Shown here: one piece after another, positions 1 through 6,004 of the stretch | How the letters are laid out: every line of letters begins with the position of its first letter | Numbering within the stretch: position 1 is the stretch's first letter | Assembly: GCA_013698495.1 (NCBI GenBank) | Contig: JACCUV010000150.1 | Location: 1-10,222, forward strand | Length of the DNA stretch: 10,222 nt | Direction of reading: 5' to 3' | Source of the DNA: Chloroflexia bacterium | GTDB lineage: Bacteria > Chloroflexota > Chloroflexia > Thermomicrobiales > UBA6265 | Program-made: the position numbers and the translations under genes | Notes under the pieces: model-generated | Seen by the model: the letters and a program-made list of their open reading frames with translations, nothing else | What the model was told of the DNA's origin: nothing | Databases searched by the model: none

Positions 1-1
1 G

Positions 2-559
2 GTGACGGCCTCATACATCATTGCGGCGGCGATTACGGCGCCGGCGATGATTTCGCTCGGTGTGCCGGAAGTTGCGGCCCACATGTTCATCTTTTACTAC
101 GCAGTGCTCTCCGAAGTCTCGCCGCCGACCGCGCTGGCGCCTTTTGCGGCCTCGGCGATCACCGGGGGCAACCCGTTCAAGACAATGATGATGACGTGGA
201 AATACACGTTGCCGGCGTTCGTGGTCCCATTCATGTTCACGCTCGACACGGAGGACGGGATCACGTTGCTGGCGTACGGCGCGACCAGCGATATCGTGAT
301 TGCGACCGTCACAGCTTGCCTCGGGATCGTGGCGATGGTGGCGGGTGTGGGAGGCTGGGTGATCGGGCCCACCAACTGGCTGGAACGGGCGGTGCTGATT
401 GTGGCGGCGGGGTTCCTGTTCTACACCGGAACGTATCAGGACCTGATGGGAGTGGGGTTGCTGGTTGTGGCGGTAGGCTTGCATTGGGTGCGAATTCGGA
501 GCGGTTCGGCGGGATCGGGTGGAGAACGGGCCTCGCCGGTCCCGGACGCGATCGCCTGA
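2..559 (+). CDS. TRAP transporter fused permease, C-terminal part (partial at left edge)
   Basis: This is the end of the large membrane subunit of a tripartite ATP-independent periplasmic (TRAP) transporter, which imports organic solutes by ion-coupled symport with a periplasmic binding protein. The visible 185 residues hold the conserved DctM-type stretch HMFIFYYAVLSEVSPPTALA (residues 27-46) followed by a G-N-P-F-K-T motif, typical of 4TM/12TM fused permeases that pair with TAXI-type binding proteins. At least three hydrophobic segments follow (about 70-80, 96-122 and 128-162), the last resembling the C-terminal extension seen in fused TRAP permeases. The tail is hydrophilic and probably cytoplasmic. 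The GTG at position 2 is not a credible start: the reading frame is open to the left edge and most of the protein is missing. The substrate cannot be deduced, and no binding-protein gene lies in the window. Confidence 0.88.
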   Translation: MTASYIIAAAITAPAMISLGVPEVAAHMFIFYYAVLSEVSPPTALAPFAASAITGGNPFKTMMMTWKYTLPAFVVPFMFTLDTEDGITLLAYGATSDIVIATVTACLGIVAMVAGVGGWVIGPTNWLERAVLIVAAGFLFYTGTYQDLMGVGLLVVAVGLHWVRIRSGSAGSGGERASPVPDAIA

Positions 560-610
560 CTGCGTCCCGATCTCGCCATTTCCCCATCAATTCTGCGCTA
601 CGCTGCACGC

Positions 611-715
611 TAGAGCGGCTGTCACAAAGGTTGACGATCTTGGCGGAAGACGGGCGGAGCAAGGTCGGCAGCCCTACCAAGACGGTAGGCGTCAACCATT
701 TCGCGATCCGCTCTA
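611..715. mobile_element. MITE-like palindromic element with TA flanks (possible structured RNA)
   Basis: A 105-bp stretch between two convergent genes is one nested inverted repeat. The outer arms TAGAGCGG (611-618) and CCGCTCTA (708-715) match perfectly. After 10 bases on each side, a second pair GGTTGAC (629-635) and GTCAACC (691-697) matches perfectly. Compared as terminal inverted repeats after the TA, the two ends agree at 17 of 23 positions with no gap. Inside lie two further hairpins: GATCTTG/CAAGGTC (636-642/660-666, one G-U pair on the plus strand) and CCTACC/GGTAGG (673-678/684-689, 5-base loop). A palindrome of this size bounded by TA on both sides fits a small non-autonomous element of the IS630/Tc1-mariner type, which duplicates TA on insertion. 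It encodes no protein. The alternatives are a structured 3' UTR or a bidirectional terminator, but no T-run follows on either strand. Confidence 0.45.
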
Positions 716-1996
716 AACACGAAGGACGCTTCGGCCAAGGTAGATGGCGGCCGAGCCGAGTTCTTCCTCGATCCGGAGCAACTGGTTGTACTTGGCGACG
801 CGGTCGACGCGAGATGGCGCCCCAGTCTTGATCTGGCCGGAGTTGGTGGCTACAGCGAGGTCGGCGATGAAGGTGTCCGCCGTCTCGCCCGAACGGTGCG
901 ACGTCACTGAACGGAAACCAGCGCGGTGGGCGAGGTCGATCGCTTCGAGGGTTTCAGTAAGCGTCCCGATCTGGTTCAGCTTGACGAGAATCGCGTTGCT
1001 GGCTTTTTCATCAATGCCGCGCTGGAGGCGCTCGGTGTTGGTGACGTAGAGATCGTCGCCGACGAGCTGGACCTTGTCGCCGATTTCAGCCGTCAGCTTC
1101 GACCAGGTTGCCCAATCGTCCTCGGCCAGGCCGTCCTCGATCGAGACAATCGGGTACCTCTCGGTCCACGATTTGAGGAACGCGACCATTTGATCGGGTT
1201 TGAGCGTTTTGCCCTCTCCGGCGATGACGTACTTGCCCTTGTCGTAAAACTCGGTTGCGGCCGGGTCGAGGGCGATCGCGACATCCTGACCGGGCTTGTA
1301 GCCAGCTTTCTCGATGGCTTCGACGATGAGGTCGAGCGCTTCCTGATTGGATGATAGGCTCGGGGCGTAGCCGCCTTCGTCGCCGACGTTGGTGTTCAGA
1401 CCACGCGACGCAAGCGTCTTCTTCAGGGTGTGGAAGACCTCGGTTCCCCAACGCAAACCCTCGCGGAAGGTCTCCGCGCCAACTGGCATGACCATGAATT
1501 CCTGCATGTCGACGCTTGAACCCTCGGCGTGCTTGCCGCCGTTGAGGATGTTCATCATCGGCACCGGCAGGGTGCGGGCATTCGGACCGCCGAGGTAGCG
1601 ATAGAGTGGGAGTCCGGCATGCTCGGACGCCGCGCGGGCTACGGCCAGCGACACCCCGAGGATCGCGTTGGCCCCGACGCGGGATTTGTTCGGAGTACCG
1701 TCGATTTCGCACATAAGCCGATCGATCTCGACCTGGTCGAAGGCGTCCATCCCGACGACCCCTTCGGCGAGGTCGGTGTCCACGAACTCCACGGCCTCGA
1801 GCACGCCCTTGCCGCCGTATCGCTGAGTGTCGCCATCGCGAAGCTCGACCGCCTCGTAGGCGCCGGTGGAAGCGCCAGAGGGCACGGCGGCGCGACCGAC
1901 CGCTCCTCCGAAGAGGAAGACCTCGACTTCAACCGTCGGGTTGCCGCGAGAATCGAGGATTTCCCGACCGTGAATGGACTCAACAACGCTATCCAA
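713..1996 (-). CDS. eno: Enolase (phosphopyruvate hydratase)
   Basis: Enolase converts 2-phosphoglycerate to phosphoenolpyruvate in glycolysis, in the cytoplasm. The 427-residue protein is close to family length and all signatures are present: GREILDSRGNPTVEVEV (10-26), the mobile loop SGAST (40-44), H155 in NGGKHAEGS, the general acid/base E207 in GDEGGY, magnesium ligands D244 (ALDPAATEF), E287 (SIEDGL) and D314 (VGDDLYVTN), catalytic K339 (LVKLNQIGT), and the SHRSGETAD motif (366-374). The start is TTG at 1996-1994, behind a perfect GGAGG (2006-2002) with 5 bases between; no better ATG fits the conserved N-terminus. The gene is single, transcribed divergently from pheS. Its TAG stop (715-713) lies in the arm of the TA-flanked palindrome, and the C-terminus after LGRS is short (VLRV), so the last residues may have been replaced by that insertion. 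Confidence 0.98.
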   Translation of the reverse strand: MDSVVESIHGREILDSRGNPTVEVEVFLFGGAVGRAAVPSGASTGAYEAVELRDGDTQRYGGKGVLEAVEFVDTDLAEGVVGMDAFDQVEIDRLMCEIDGTPNKSRVGANAILGVSLAVARAASEHAGLPLYRYLGGPNARTLPVPMMNILNGGKHAEGSSVDMQEFMVMPVGAETFREGLRWGTEVFHTLKKTLASRGLNTNVGDEGGYAPSLSSNQEALDLIVEAIEKAGYKPGQDVAIALDPAATEFYDKGKYVIAGEGKTLKPDQMVAFLKSWTERYPIVSIEDGLAEDDWATWSKLTAEIGDKVQLVGDDLYVTNTERLQRGIDEKASNAILVKLNQIGTLTETLEAIDLAHRAGFRSVTSHRSGETADTFIADLAVATNSGQIKTGAPSRVDRVAKYNQLLRIEEELGSAAIYLGRSVLRV

Positions 1997-2044
1997 CGTG
2001 ACCTCCAGCGTAGAGTGTCGACCAATCGCTTCGCACTGGCGGGA

Positions 2045-2076
2045 AGTATACGGCTCGCCTGGAAGGCGAACGTCAA
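2045..2076 (-). promoter_or_regulatory. Candidate promoter for eno
   Basis: Read on the minus strand, TTGACG (2076-2071) is followed 20 bases later by TATACT (2050-2045). Both boxes are good but the spacer is longer than the usual 16-19. The implied transcription start near 2038 would give a leader of about 40 bases containing the GGAGG site of eno. It sits back to back with the pheS promoter. Confidence 0.4.
2055..2069. promoter_or_regulatory. Inverted repeat between divergent promoters (possible operator)
   Basis: TCGCCT (2055-2060), spacer GGA, AGGCGA (2064-2069) is a perfect 6+6 inverted repeat. It lies inside the eno promoter spacer and at the -35 distance from the pheS -10 box, where a bound regulator would affect both genes. 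No regulator family is recognised, and a chance palindrome is possible. Confidence 0.2.
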
Positions 2077-2082
2077 AATCAT

Positions 2083-2091
2083 TGCTATACT
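2083..2091 (+). promoter_or_regulatory. Extended -10 promoter for pheS-pheT-hisD
   Basis: TGC-TATACT is an extended -10 element (TG at 2083-2084, hexamer 2086-2091). No recognisable -35 box lies 16-18 bases upstream, which extended -10 promoters tolerate. Transcription would begin near 2098, just before the T-box leader. Confidence 0.55.
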
Positions 2092-2097
2092 GTGAGT

Positions 2098-2356
2098 AAG
2101 TGAAGATTGCTCAGCGTCGACGGAGACAGGTCGGTCCGCTCGGTGGAACAGGGAGGCGTCGCCCTCGATTGCAAGCGACCCCGAAGCCACGGCCGTCAAT
2201 TCACTCCCGAGTTGGAACGCGAACGCATCTCTGCAAGTAGCGAACCGGATTGGCCCTTCCTTACCGGGGCTCCTTCAAGCGCATTGCCGTGAACCGCGGC
2301 GATGAAGCAGGGTGGTACCGCGTGGCGACCCCTCGTCCCTGCCGAGGGGTCTTTTT
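2098..2356 (+). promoter_or_regulatory. T-box riboswitch, tRNA-Phe type, upstream of pheS
   Basis: A T-box leader senses uncharged tRNA directly: the anticodon pairs with a specifier codon in stem I and the free NCCA end pairs with the T-box bulge, which favours an antiterminator. The diagnostic 14-base T-box AGGGTGGTACCGCG is present exactly at 2309-2322. The bulge TGGT (2313-2316) complements ACCA, matching the A73 discriminator expected of tRNA-Phe. The antiterminator arm GCAGGG (2307-2312) can pair with CCCTGC (2337-2342), which otherwise forms the loop of the terminator. A likely specifier is TTC (Phe) at 2200-2202 followed by A2203, just below a GACGG/CCGTC helix (2119-2123/2193-2197). 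The specifier and the limits of stem I come from hand folding and are less certain than the T-box itself. The gene downstream is pheS, as the codon predicts. Confidence 0.93.
2328..2356 (+). terminator. Rho-independent terminator of the T-box leader
   Basis: ACCCCTCG (2328-2335) pairs perfectly with CGAGGGGT (2343-2350), with a 7-base loop TCCCTGC, followed by C and five T. The loop is the antiterminator strand, so terminator and antiterminator exclude each other. It should stop transcription 40 bases before pheS when tRNA-Phe is charged. Confidence 0.92.
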
Positions 2357-2381
2357 GTTGCCTGAATGTCACGCGTTTCAC

Positions 2382-2396
2382 GGAGGAGTCGTCCTC
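2382..2396 (+). promoter_or_regulatory. pheS ribosome binding site inside a small hairpin
   Basis: The Shine-Dalgarno GGAGG (2382-2386) stands 10 bases before the ATG at 2397. Four of its five bases lie in a perfect stem, GAGGA (2383-2387) with TCCTC (2392-2396), closing a GTCG loop directly against the start codon. The site fixes the pheS start. Whether the hairpin limits translation is inference. Confidence 0.5.
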
Positions 2397-3461
2397 ATGA
2401 CCACCATTCAACACGGATTGTCGCGAGAAATCGACACCGTCCGCCGCGAGGCGCTCGACCATCTCGACACGCTGAGATCGGCATCGGACGCCACACTCTG
2501 GGAAGGCGCCTTCCTTGGTCCCAAAGGGCAGGTCACCTCGCTGTTGCGGGGTTTGGGCACGCTGCCGGCCGAGGAACGCCCGATTGCCGGCCGCGCCGCG
2601 CAACAACTCCGCGATGAACTGGCTGCAGCCTTCGCACCGTTGCGGGATCGGCTCGAGACTGAGGCGCTGGGCCTGAGACTCGCATCCGAGGCAGTCGACG
2701 TGTCGTTGCCTGGGCGCAAGCCGACGATCGGAGCGGCACATCCGATCTCGACGATGATCGACGAACTGGTCGAGATTTTCGCATTGCTCGGGTTCCAGGC
2801 GGTGTTCGGCCCGGAAGTCGAGACCGCGCGCTACAACTTCGACCTGCTGAACATTCCGGCCGAGCATCCCGCCCGCGACGTTTGGGACACGATTCACGTC
2901 CAGACCGATGGCGAGGAGATCGTCCTCCGCACCCATACGTCGCCGATGCAGGCGAGGACGATGGAACGGATCCAGCCGCCGGTGAGAGTGATCGTGCCGG
3001 GGGTCTCATTCCGGTTCGAAGCGCAGGATGCGTCCCACGAGTGGCAGTTCACGCAACTCGAAGGGTTGGCTGTGGACCGCAACATCACAATGGCGGATCT
3101 CAAAGGCACACTGCAAGAAATGGCGCGACAGTTGTTCGGGCCGGAGCGGCGGATTCGATTCCGTTGCGACTACTTCCCGTTCGTCGAGCCCGGTGTGGAG
3201 TTTGCGGTCGATTGCGCGATCTGCAAAGGCCGGGGGTGCAGGGTGTGCAAGCACACGGGCTGGCTCGAAATGGGCGGGGCCGGAATGGTCCACCCACATG
3301 TGCTGCGCGGGGTGGGATACGATCCGGATGAGGTCTGTGGGTTCGCATTCGGACTCGGGATCGATCGCCTGGCGATGATGAAGTACGGGGTCGACGACCT
3401 CCGGGCTTTCGCCAACAATGACATTCGCTTCCTTCGAGACTTTGCCCGCGCGATCGGTTAG
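2397..3461 (+). CDS. pheS: Phenylalanyl-tRNA synthetase alpha subunit
   Basis: PheS is the catalytic class II subunit of the cytoplasmic (alpha-beta)2 enzyme that charges tRNA-Phe. The 354 residues show an N-terminal coiled-coil tRNA-binding arm (about 1-95), motif 1 around ISTMIDELVEIFALLGFQ (117-134), the segment RYNFDLLNIPAEHPARD (145-161), motif 2 around VSFRFEAQDASHEWQF (203-218) and motif 3 GFAFGLGIDRLAMMKYG (315-331). A CxxC-x4-CxxC cluster (C273, C276, C281, C284) before GWLEMGGAGMVHPHVL is a variant known in many bacterial PheS proteins. The ATG at 2397 is chosen because it follows the GGAGG site; the frame runs open upstream to a TTG at 2250, but that lies inside the T-box leader. 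The gene is first in a pheS-pheT-hisD transcript under T-box control. Confidence 0.97.
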   Translation: MTTIQHGLSREIDTVRREALDHLDTLRSASDATLWEGAFLGPKGQVTSLLRGLGTLPAEERPIAGRAAQQLRDELAAAFAPLRDRLETEALGLRLASEAVDVSLPGRKPTIGAAHPISTMIDELVEIFALLGFQAVFGPEVETARYNFDLLNIPAEHPARDVWDTIHVQTDGEEIVLRTHTSPMQARTMERIQPPVRVIVPGVSFRFEAQDASHEWQFTQLEGLAVDRNITMADLKGTLQEMARQLFGPERRIRFRCDYFPFVEPGVEFAVDCAICKGRGCRVCKHTGWLEMGGAGMVHPHVLRGVGYDPDEVCGFAFGLGIDRLAMMKYGVDDLRAFANNDIRFLRDFARAIG

Positions 3462-3478
3462 CAAACACAATAACTGTT

Positions 3479-3512
3479 GGCCGCCATGATCCCTCGCAAG
3501 CTCGAGGCGGCC
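3479..3512 (+). other. Stem-loop in the pheS-pheT gap
   Basis: GGCCGCC (3479-3485) and GGCGGCC (3506-3512) form a perfect 7-bp stem around 20 bases; CCTCG/CGAGG (3492-3496/3503-3507) is an alternative inner pairing that competes for 3506-3507. No T-run follows, so termination is unlikely. It could stabilise or process the transcript or tune pheT expression. pheT has only a weak site, GGAG at 3526-3529, 11 bases before its ATG. Confidence 0.35.
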
Positions 3513-3540
3513 TCTACCAGGAATCGGAGTTTCGCAACTG

Positions 3541-5991
3541 ATGAAAGCGCCATATAGCTGGCTCAAGGACTACGTCGACACCAAACTCTCGCCTCAGGAC
3601 CTGGCGCAGCGGATGACGATGGCCGGTCTTGAAGCGGAACAACTCACTCATATTGGCGAGGGCTGGGACAACGTCTTCGTCGGTGAGGTGATGACGGTCA
3701 GCCAACACCCGGATGCCGATCGCCTGGTGCTCGTCGACGTCGCCGCCGGCGAGCATCGCCTCACGGTTGTCACCGGCGCGCCGAACATCGCCGCGGGCCA
3801 GAAAGTCGCGCTGGCGCTGGTCGGAGCGCGCCTGATCGACGGGTACTCCGAAGAACTGAAGTACAAGACGCTGAAGCCCGGTTCGATTCGCGGTGTCCGC
3901 TCCGAGGGGATGGTCTGCTCCGCAAAGGAACTTGGCCTCTCCGATGAGCATGAAGGCATCCTCGTCCTCGACCTCGATGCCCCGGTTGGAACCCCGCTCG
4001 CCGACTACCTTGGCGACACGGTAATCGAGTTCGAGATCACGCCGAACCTGGTGCATGCCTTCTCAATCTTCGGTCTCGCCAGGGAGGCCGGGGCAATCGT
4101 CGATGCGCCAGTAATCGAGCCAACTCTTGCCGACCTCACGGGCGTCGAGTTGTCCGACTCACTCGTTCGAGTCGAGGCGCCGGATCTCTGCGCCAGGTAC
4201 AACGCGATCGTGATGGACGGGGTCACAGTCGAACCCGCTCCGGCCTGGATGCAGCGCCGCTTGCAGGCGGCTGGGATTCGCCCGGTCAGCAATCTGGTTG
4301 ACATCACGAATTATGTCATGCTCGAAATGGGTCAGCCGCTCCATGCCTTCGACCTTTCGTTTGTGGAGGGCGAAACGATCGTCGTCCGTGAGGCCACGCC
4401 CGGCGAAGTGTTCGAGACCCTCGATCACCGCATCCGCACGCTCACCGGCGGTGAATTGCTCATCTGCGACGGTGTCAAACCTGTAGGACTTGCAGGGGTG
4501 ATGGGCGGCGTCAACAGCGAGATCGTCGACTCCACGACCTCCCTGCTCCTGGAGGCGGCGAACTTCGACATGGTCTCCACCCGTCAAACCGCCCGCGCCC
4601 AAAAATTACAAACCGACGCCTCGGCGCGATTTGGCCGGGGTCTTGATCCGGAGTTAGCGGCTGTCGCCAACGCCCGAGCCGCCAAACTCATTCTCGACAT
4701 CTGCCCAGGCTCCACGATTCGTTGCAGCCAGGATGTCTACCCACATCCGCCGATCGTGCGCTCAATCGCCTTCGACTCCAGCCACGTGTCGAGGTTGCTC
4801 GGGATGCAGGTTGAGGTCGAAACGATGTTGCCGATTCTGGACCGCTTGTCGTTTCAACCTGCCTACGATGAAGCAAGCGGCTTCCTCTCGGTGCAGGTTC
4901 CAAGCTGGCGGTCAGACGTCACAATCAAGGAGGATGTGATCGAGGAGATCGCCCGGATCGTCGGCTACGATTCCCTGCCGGCGACGTTGATCACGGGGAC
5001 CACGCCCCTGGTCGAGCGGGACCCGATCTTCCTGGCCGAGCGCCGCATCCGCCAAACCCTGGTTGCGGCCGGTGGTTTCGAAGGGCGCGGCTATATCACG
5101 ATCTCGGACGCCGATGTCAAACGTTGGGACTTCAATGAAACGGCAGGACTCGGGCACGACCTGCGCGATCGACCGCTCGTACGACTTCGCAACGCGATAC
5201 CGGCTGATGACAACATTCTCCGCCTCTCGATCGTGCCCAACCTCGTGAAATCGGTGACCAAAAACCTCAAGCACGAGCGGACTGTCCGGTTGTTTGAGAT
5301 CGGCCATGCCTATCTTGGGACCGATCCGAACCTGCTTCCGGATGAGCCATCCACGGTTGCAATCGCACTGGCCGGACAACGCGAACGATTCGACCGGTTT
5401 GACCCGCCATCGTCGGAAGATGGTCAACTGGACTATTTCGACGTCAAGGGCATGGTCGATGCCGTACTCGATTTGTTCGGTCTCGACGATGTGGAGTGGA
5501 CCCCAATTGAGCATCCAGCCCTGCACCCTGGCCGAGCGGGTGAAGTGCGCTATCGTGACCAGCGGATCGGGATCGCTGGCGAAGTGCATCCCAGGCTCGC
5601 CGTCGAACTCGGCGTTGAGGATATGCGGCTTGCCATCGCCGAACTGAACGTGCAGCTCATACTCGAACTCGCCGCGACGGCGAATCGGCCCGAAGTCAAG
5701 GTCGCAAGGTTCCTGCCGGTCGAACAGGACTTCGCGGTCGTCGTCGATCGAGGTGTTCAGGCTCGCACAGTTCAGCAGTCGCTTCGTCAGTTTGCAGGTC
5801 CTCTCCTGACTGGTATCGCGCTCTTCGACGTCTACGAAGGTCCACAAGTCGGTGAGGATAAGAAGAGCCTCGCCTACCGTTTGACGTTCACGGCGCCCGA
5901 CCGGGCCCTGACCGACGCCGAACTCGGCAAGGTGCGCAAACGCATCGAACGCGGCATCCAGACCCGTCTAGATGGCTCCCTCAGGGCATAG
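3541..5991 (+). CDS. pheT: Phenylalanyl-tRNA synthetase beta subunit
   Basis: PheT is the large non-catalytic subunit of PheRS; it binds tRNA and carries the editing site that clears Tyr-tRNA-Phe. The 816 residues match family length and domain order: N-terminal part starting MKAPYSWLKDYVD, an EMAP/OB-fold tRNA-binding domain (about 40-155, with VGEVMTVSQHPDADRL), the B3/B4 editing domain (about 213-378, with AAGIRPVSNLVDITNYVMLE and GQPLHAFD), the B5 domain (about 403-475), a class II-like core without catalytic motifs (about 480-700), and a C-terminal FDX-ACB anticodon-binding domain (about 722-815). The ATG at 3541 gives the canonical N-terminus. It lies 79 bases after pheS and 13 bases before hisD, so co-transcription with both is likely. 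No frameshift or truncation is seen. Confidence 0.97.
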   Translation: MKAPYSWLKDYVDTKLSPQDLAQRMTMAGLEAEQLTHIGEGWDNVFVGEVMTVSQHPDADRLVLVDVAAGEHRLTVVTGAPNIAAGQKVALALVGARLIDGYSEELKYKTLKPGSIRGVRSEGMVCSAKELGLSDEHEGILVLDLDAPVGTPLADYLGDTVIEFEITPNLVHAFSIFGLAREAGAIVDAPVIEPTLADLTGVELSDSLVRVEAPDLCARYNAIVMDGVTVEPAPAWMQRRLQAAGIRPVSNLVDITNYVMLEMGQPLHAFDLSFVEGETIVVREATPGEVFETLDHRIRTLTGGELLICDGVKPVGLAGVMGGVNSEIVDSTTSLLLEAANFDMVSTRQTARAQKLQTDASARFGRGLDPELAAVANARAAKLILDICPGSTIRCSQDVYPHPPIVRSIAFDSSHVSRLLGMQVEVETMLPILDRLSFQPAYDEASGFLSVQVPSWRSDVTIKEDVIEEIARIVGYDSLPATLITGTTPLVERDPIFLAERRIRQTLVAAGGFEGRGYITISDADVKRWDFNETAGLGHDLRDRPLVRLRNAIPADDNILRLSIVPNLVKSVTKNLKHERTVRLFEIGHAYLGTDPNLLPDEPSTVAIALAGQRERFDRFDPPSSEDGQLDYFDVKGMVDAVLDLFGLDDVEWTPIEHPALHPGRAGEVRYRDQRIGIAGEVHPRLAVELGVEDMRLAIAELNVQLILELAATANRPEVKVARFLPVEQDFAVVVDRGVQARTVQQSLRQFAGPLLTGIALFDVYEGPQVGEDKKSLAYRLTFTAPDRALTDAELGKVRKRIERGIQTRLDGSLRA

Positions 5992-5997
5992 AAGGAG
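5992..5997 (+). promoter_or_regulatory. Ribosome binding site of hisD
   Basis: AAGGAG directly follows the pheT stop (TAG, 5989-5991) and stands 7 bases before ATG at 6005. It favours that start over the in-frame ATG at 5972, which lies inside pheT and has no such site. Confidence 0.75.
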
Positions 5998-6004
5998 CGG
6001 GGTG

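Noticed and set aside
611..715. tRNA gene, suggested by the cloverleaf-like pairing
   Set aside because: No T-arm consensus (GTTCGA-type loop), no anticodon arm geometry and wrong loop sizes; 105 bases with a 10/10 internal loop does not fit a tRNA.
2250..2396. N-terminal extension of PheS from the upstream TTG
   Set aside because: The frame is open but these codons lie inside the T-box antiterminator and terminator; the family N-terminus and the Shine-Dalgarno site both point to ATG 2397.
3213..3248. Four-cysteine cluster in PheS as a novel zinc insertion
   Set aside because: This CxxC-x4-CxxC segment before the GWLE...GAGMVHP motif is a familiar variant in many bacterial PheS sequences, so it is not new.
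4912..5847. Open 311-codon frame antisense to pheT
   Set aside because: It lies wholly opposite pheT, has no recognisable motif or ribosome binding site, and long antisense frames are expected in high-GC coding DNA. Other antisense frames (for example 2196-2936 and 3514-4056) were dropped for the same reason.
5972..6004. hisD starting at the ATG inside pheT
   Set aside because: No Shine-Dalgarno before it, whereas AAGGAG stands 7 bases before ATG 6005; the extra residues do not resemble HisD N-termini.
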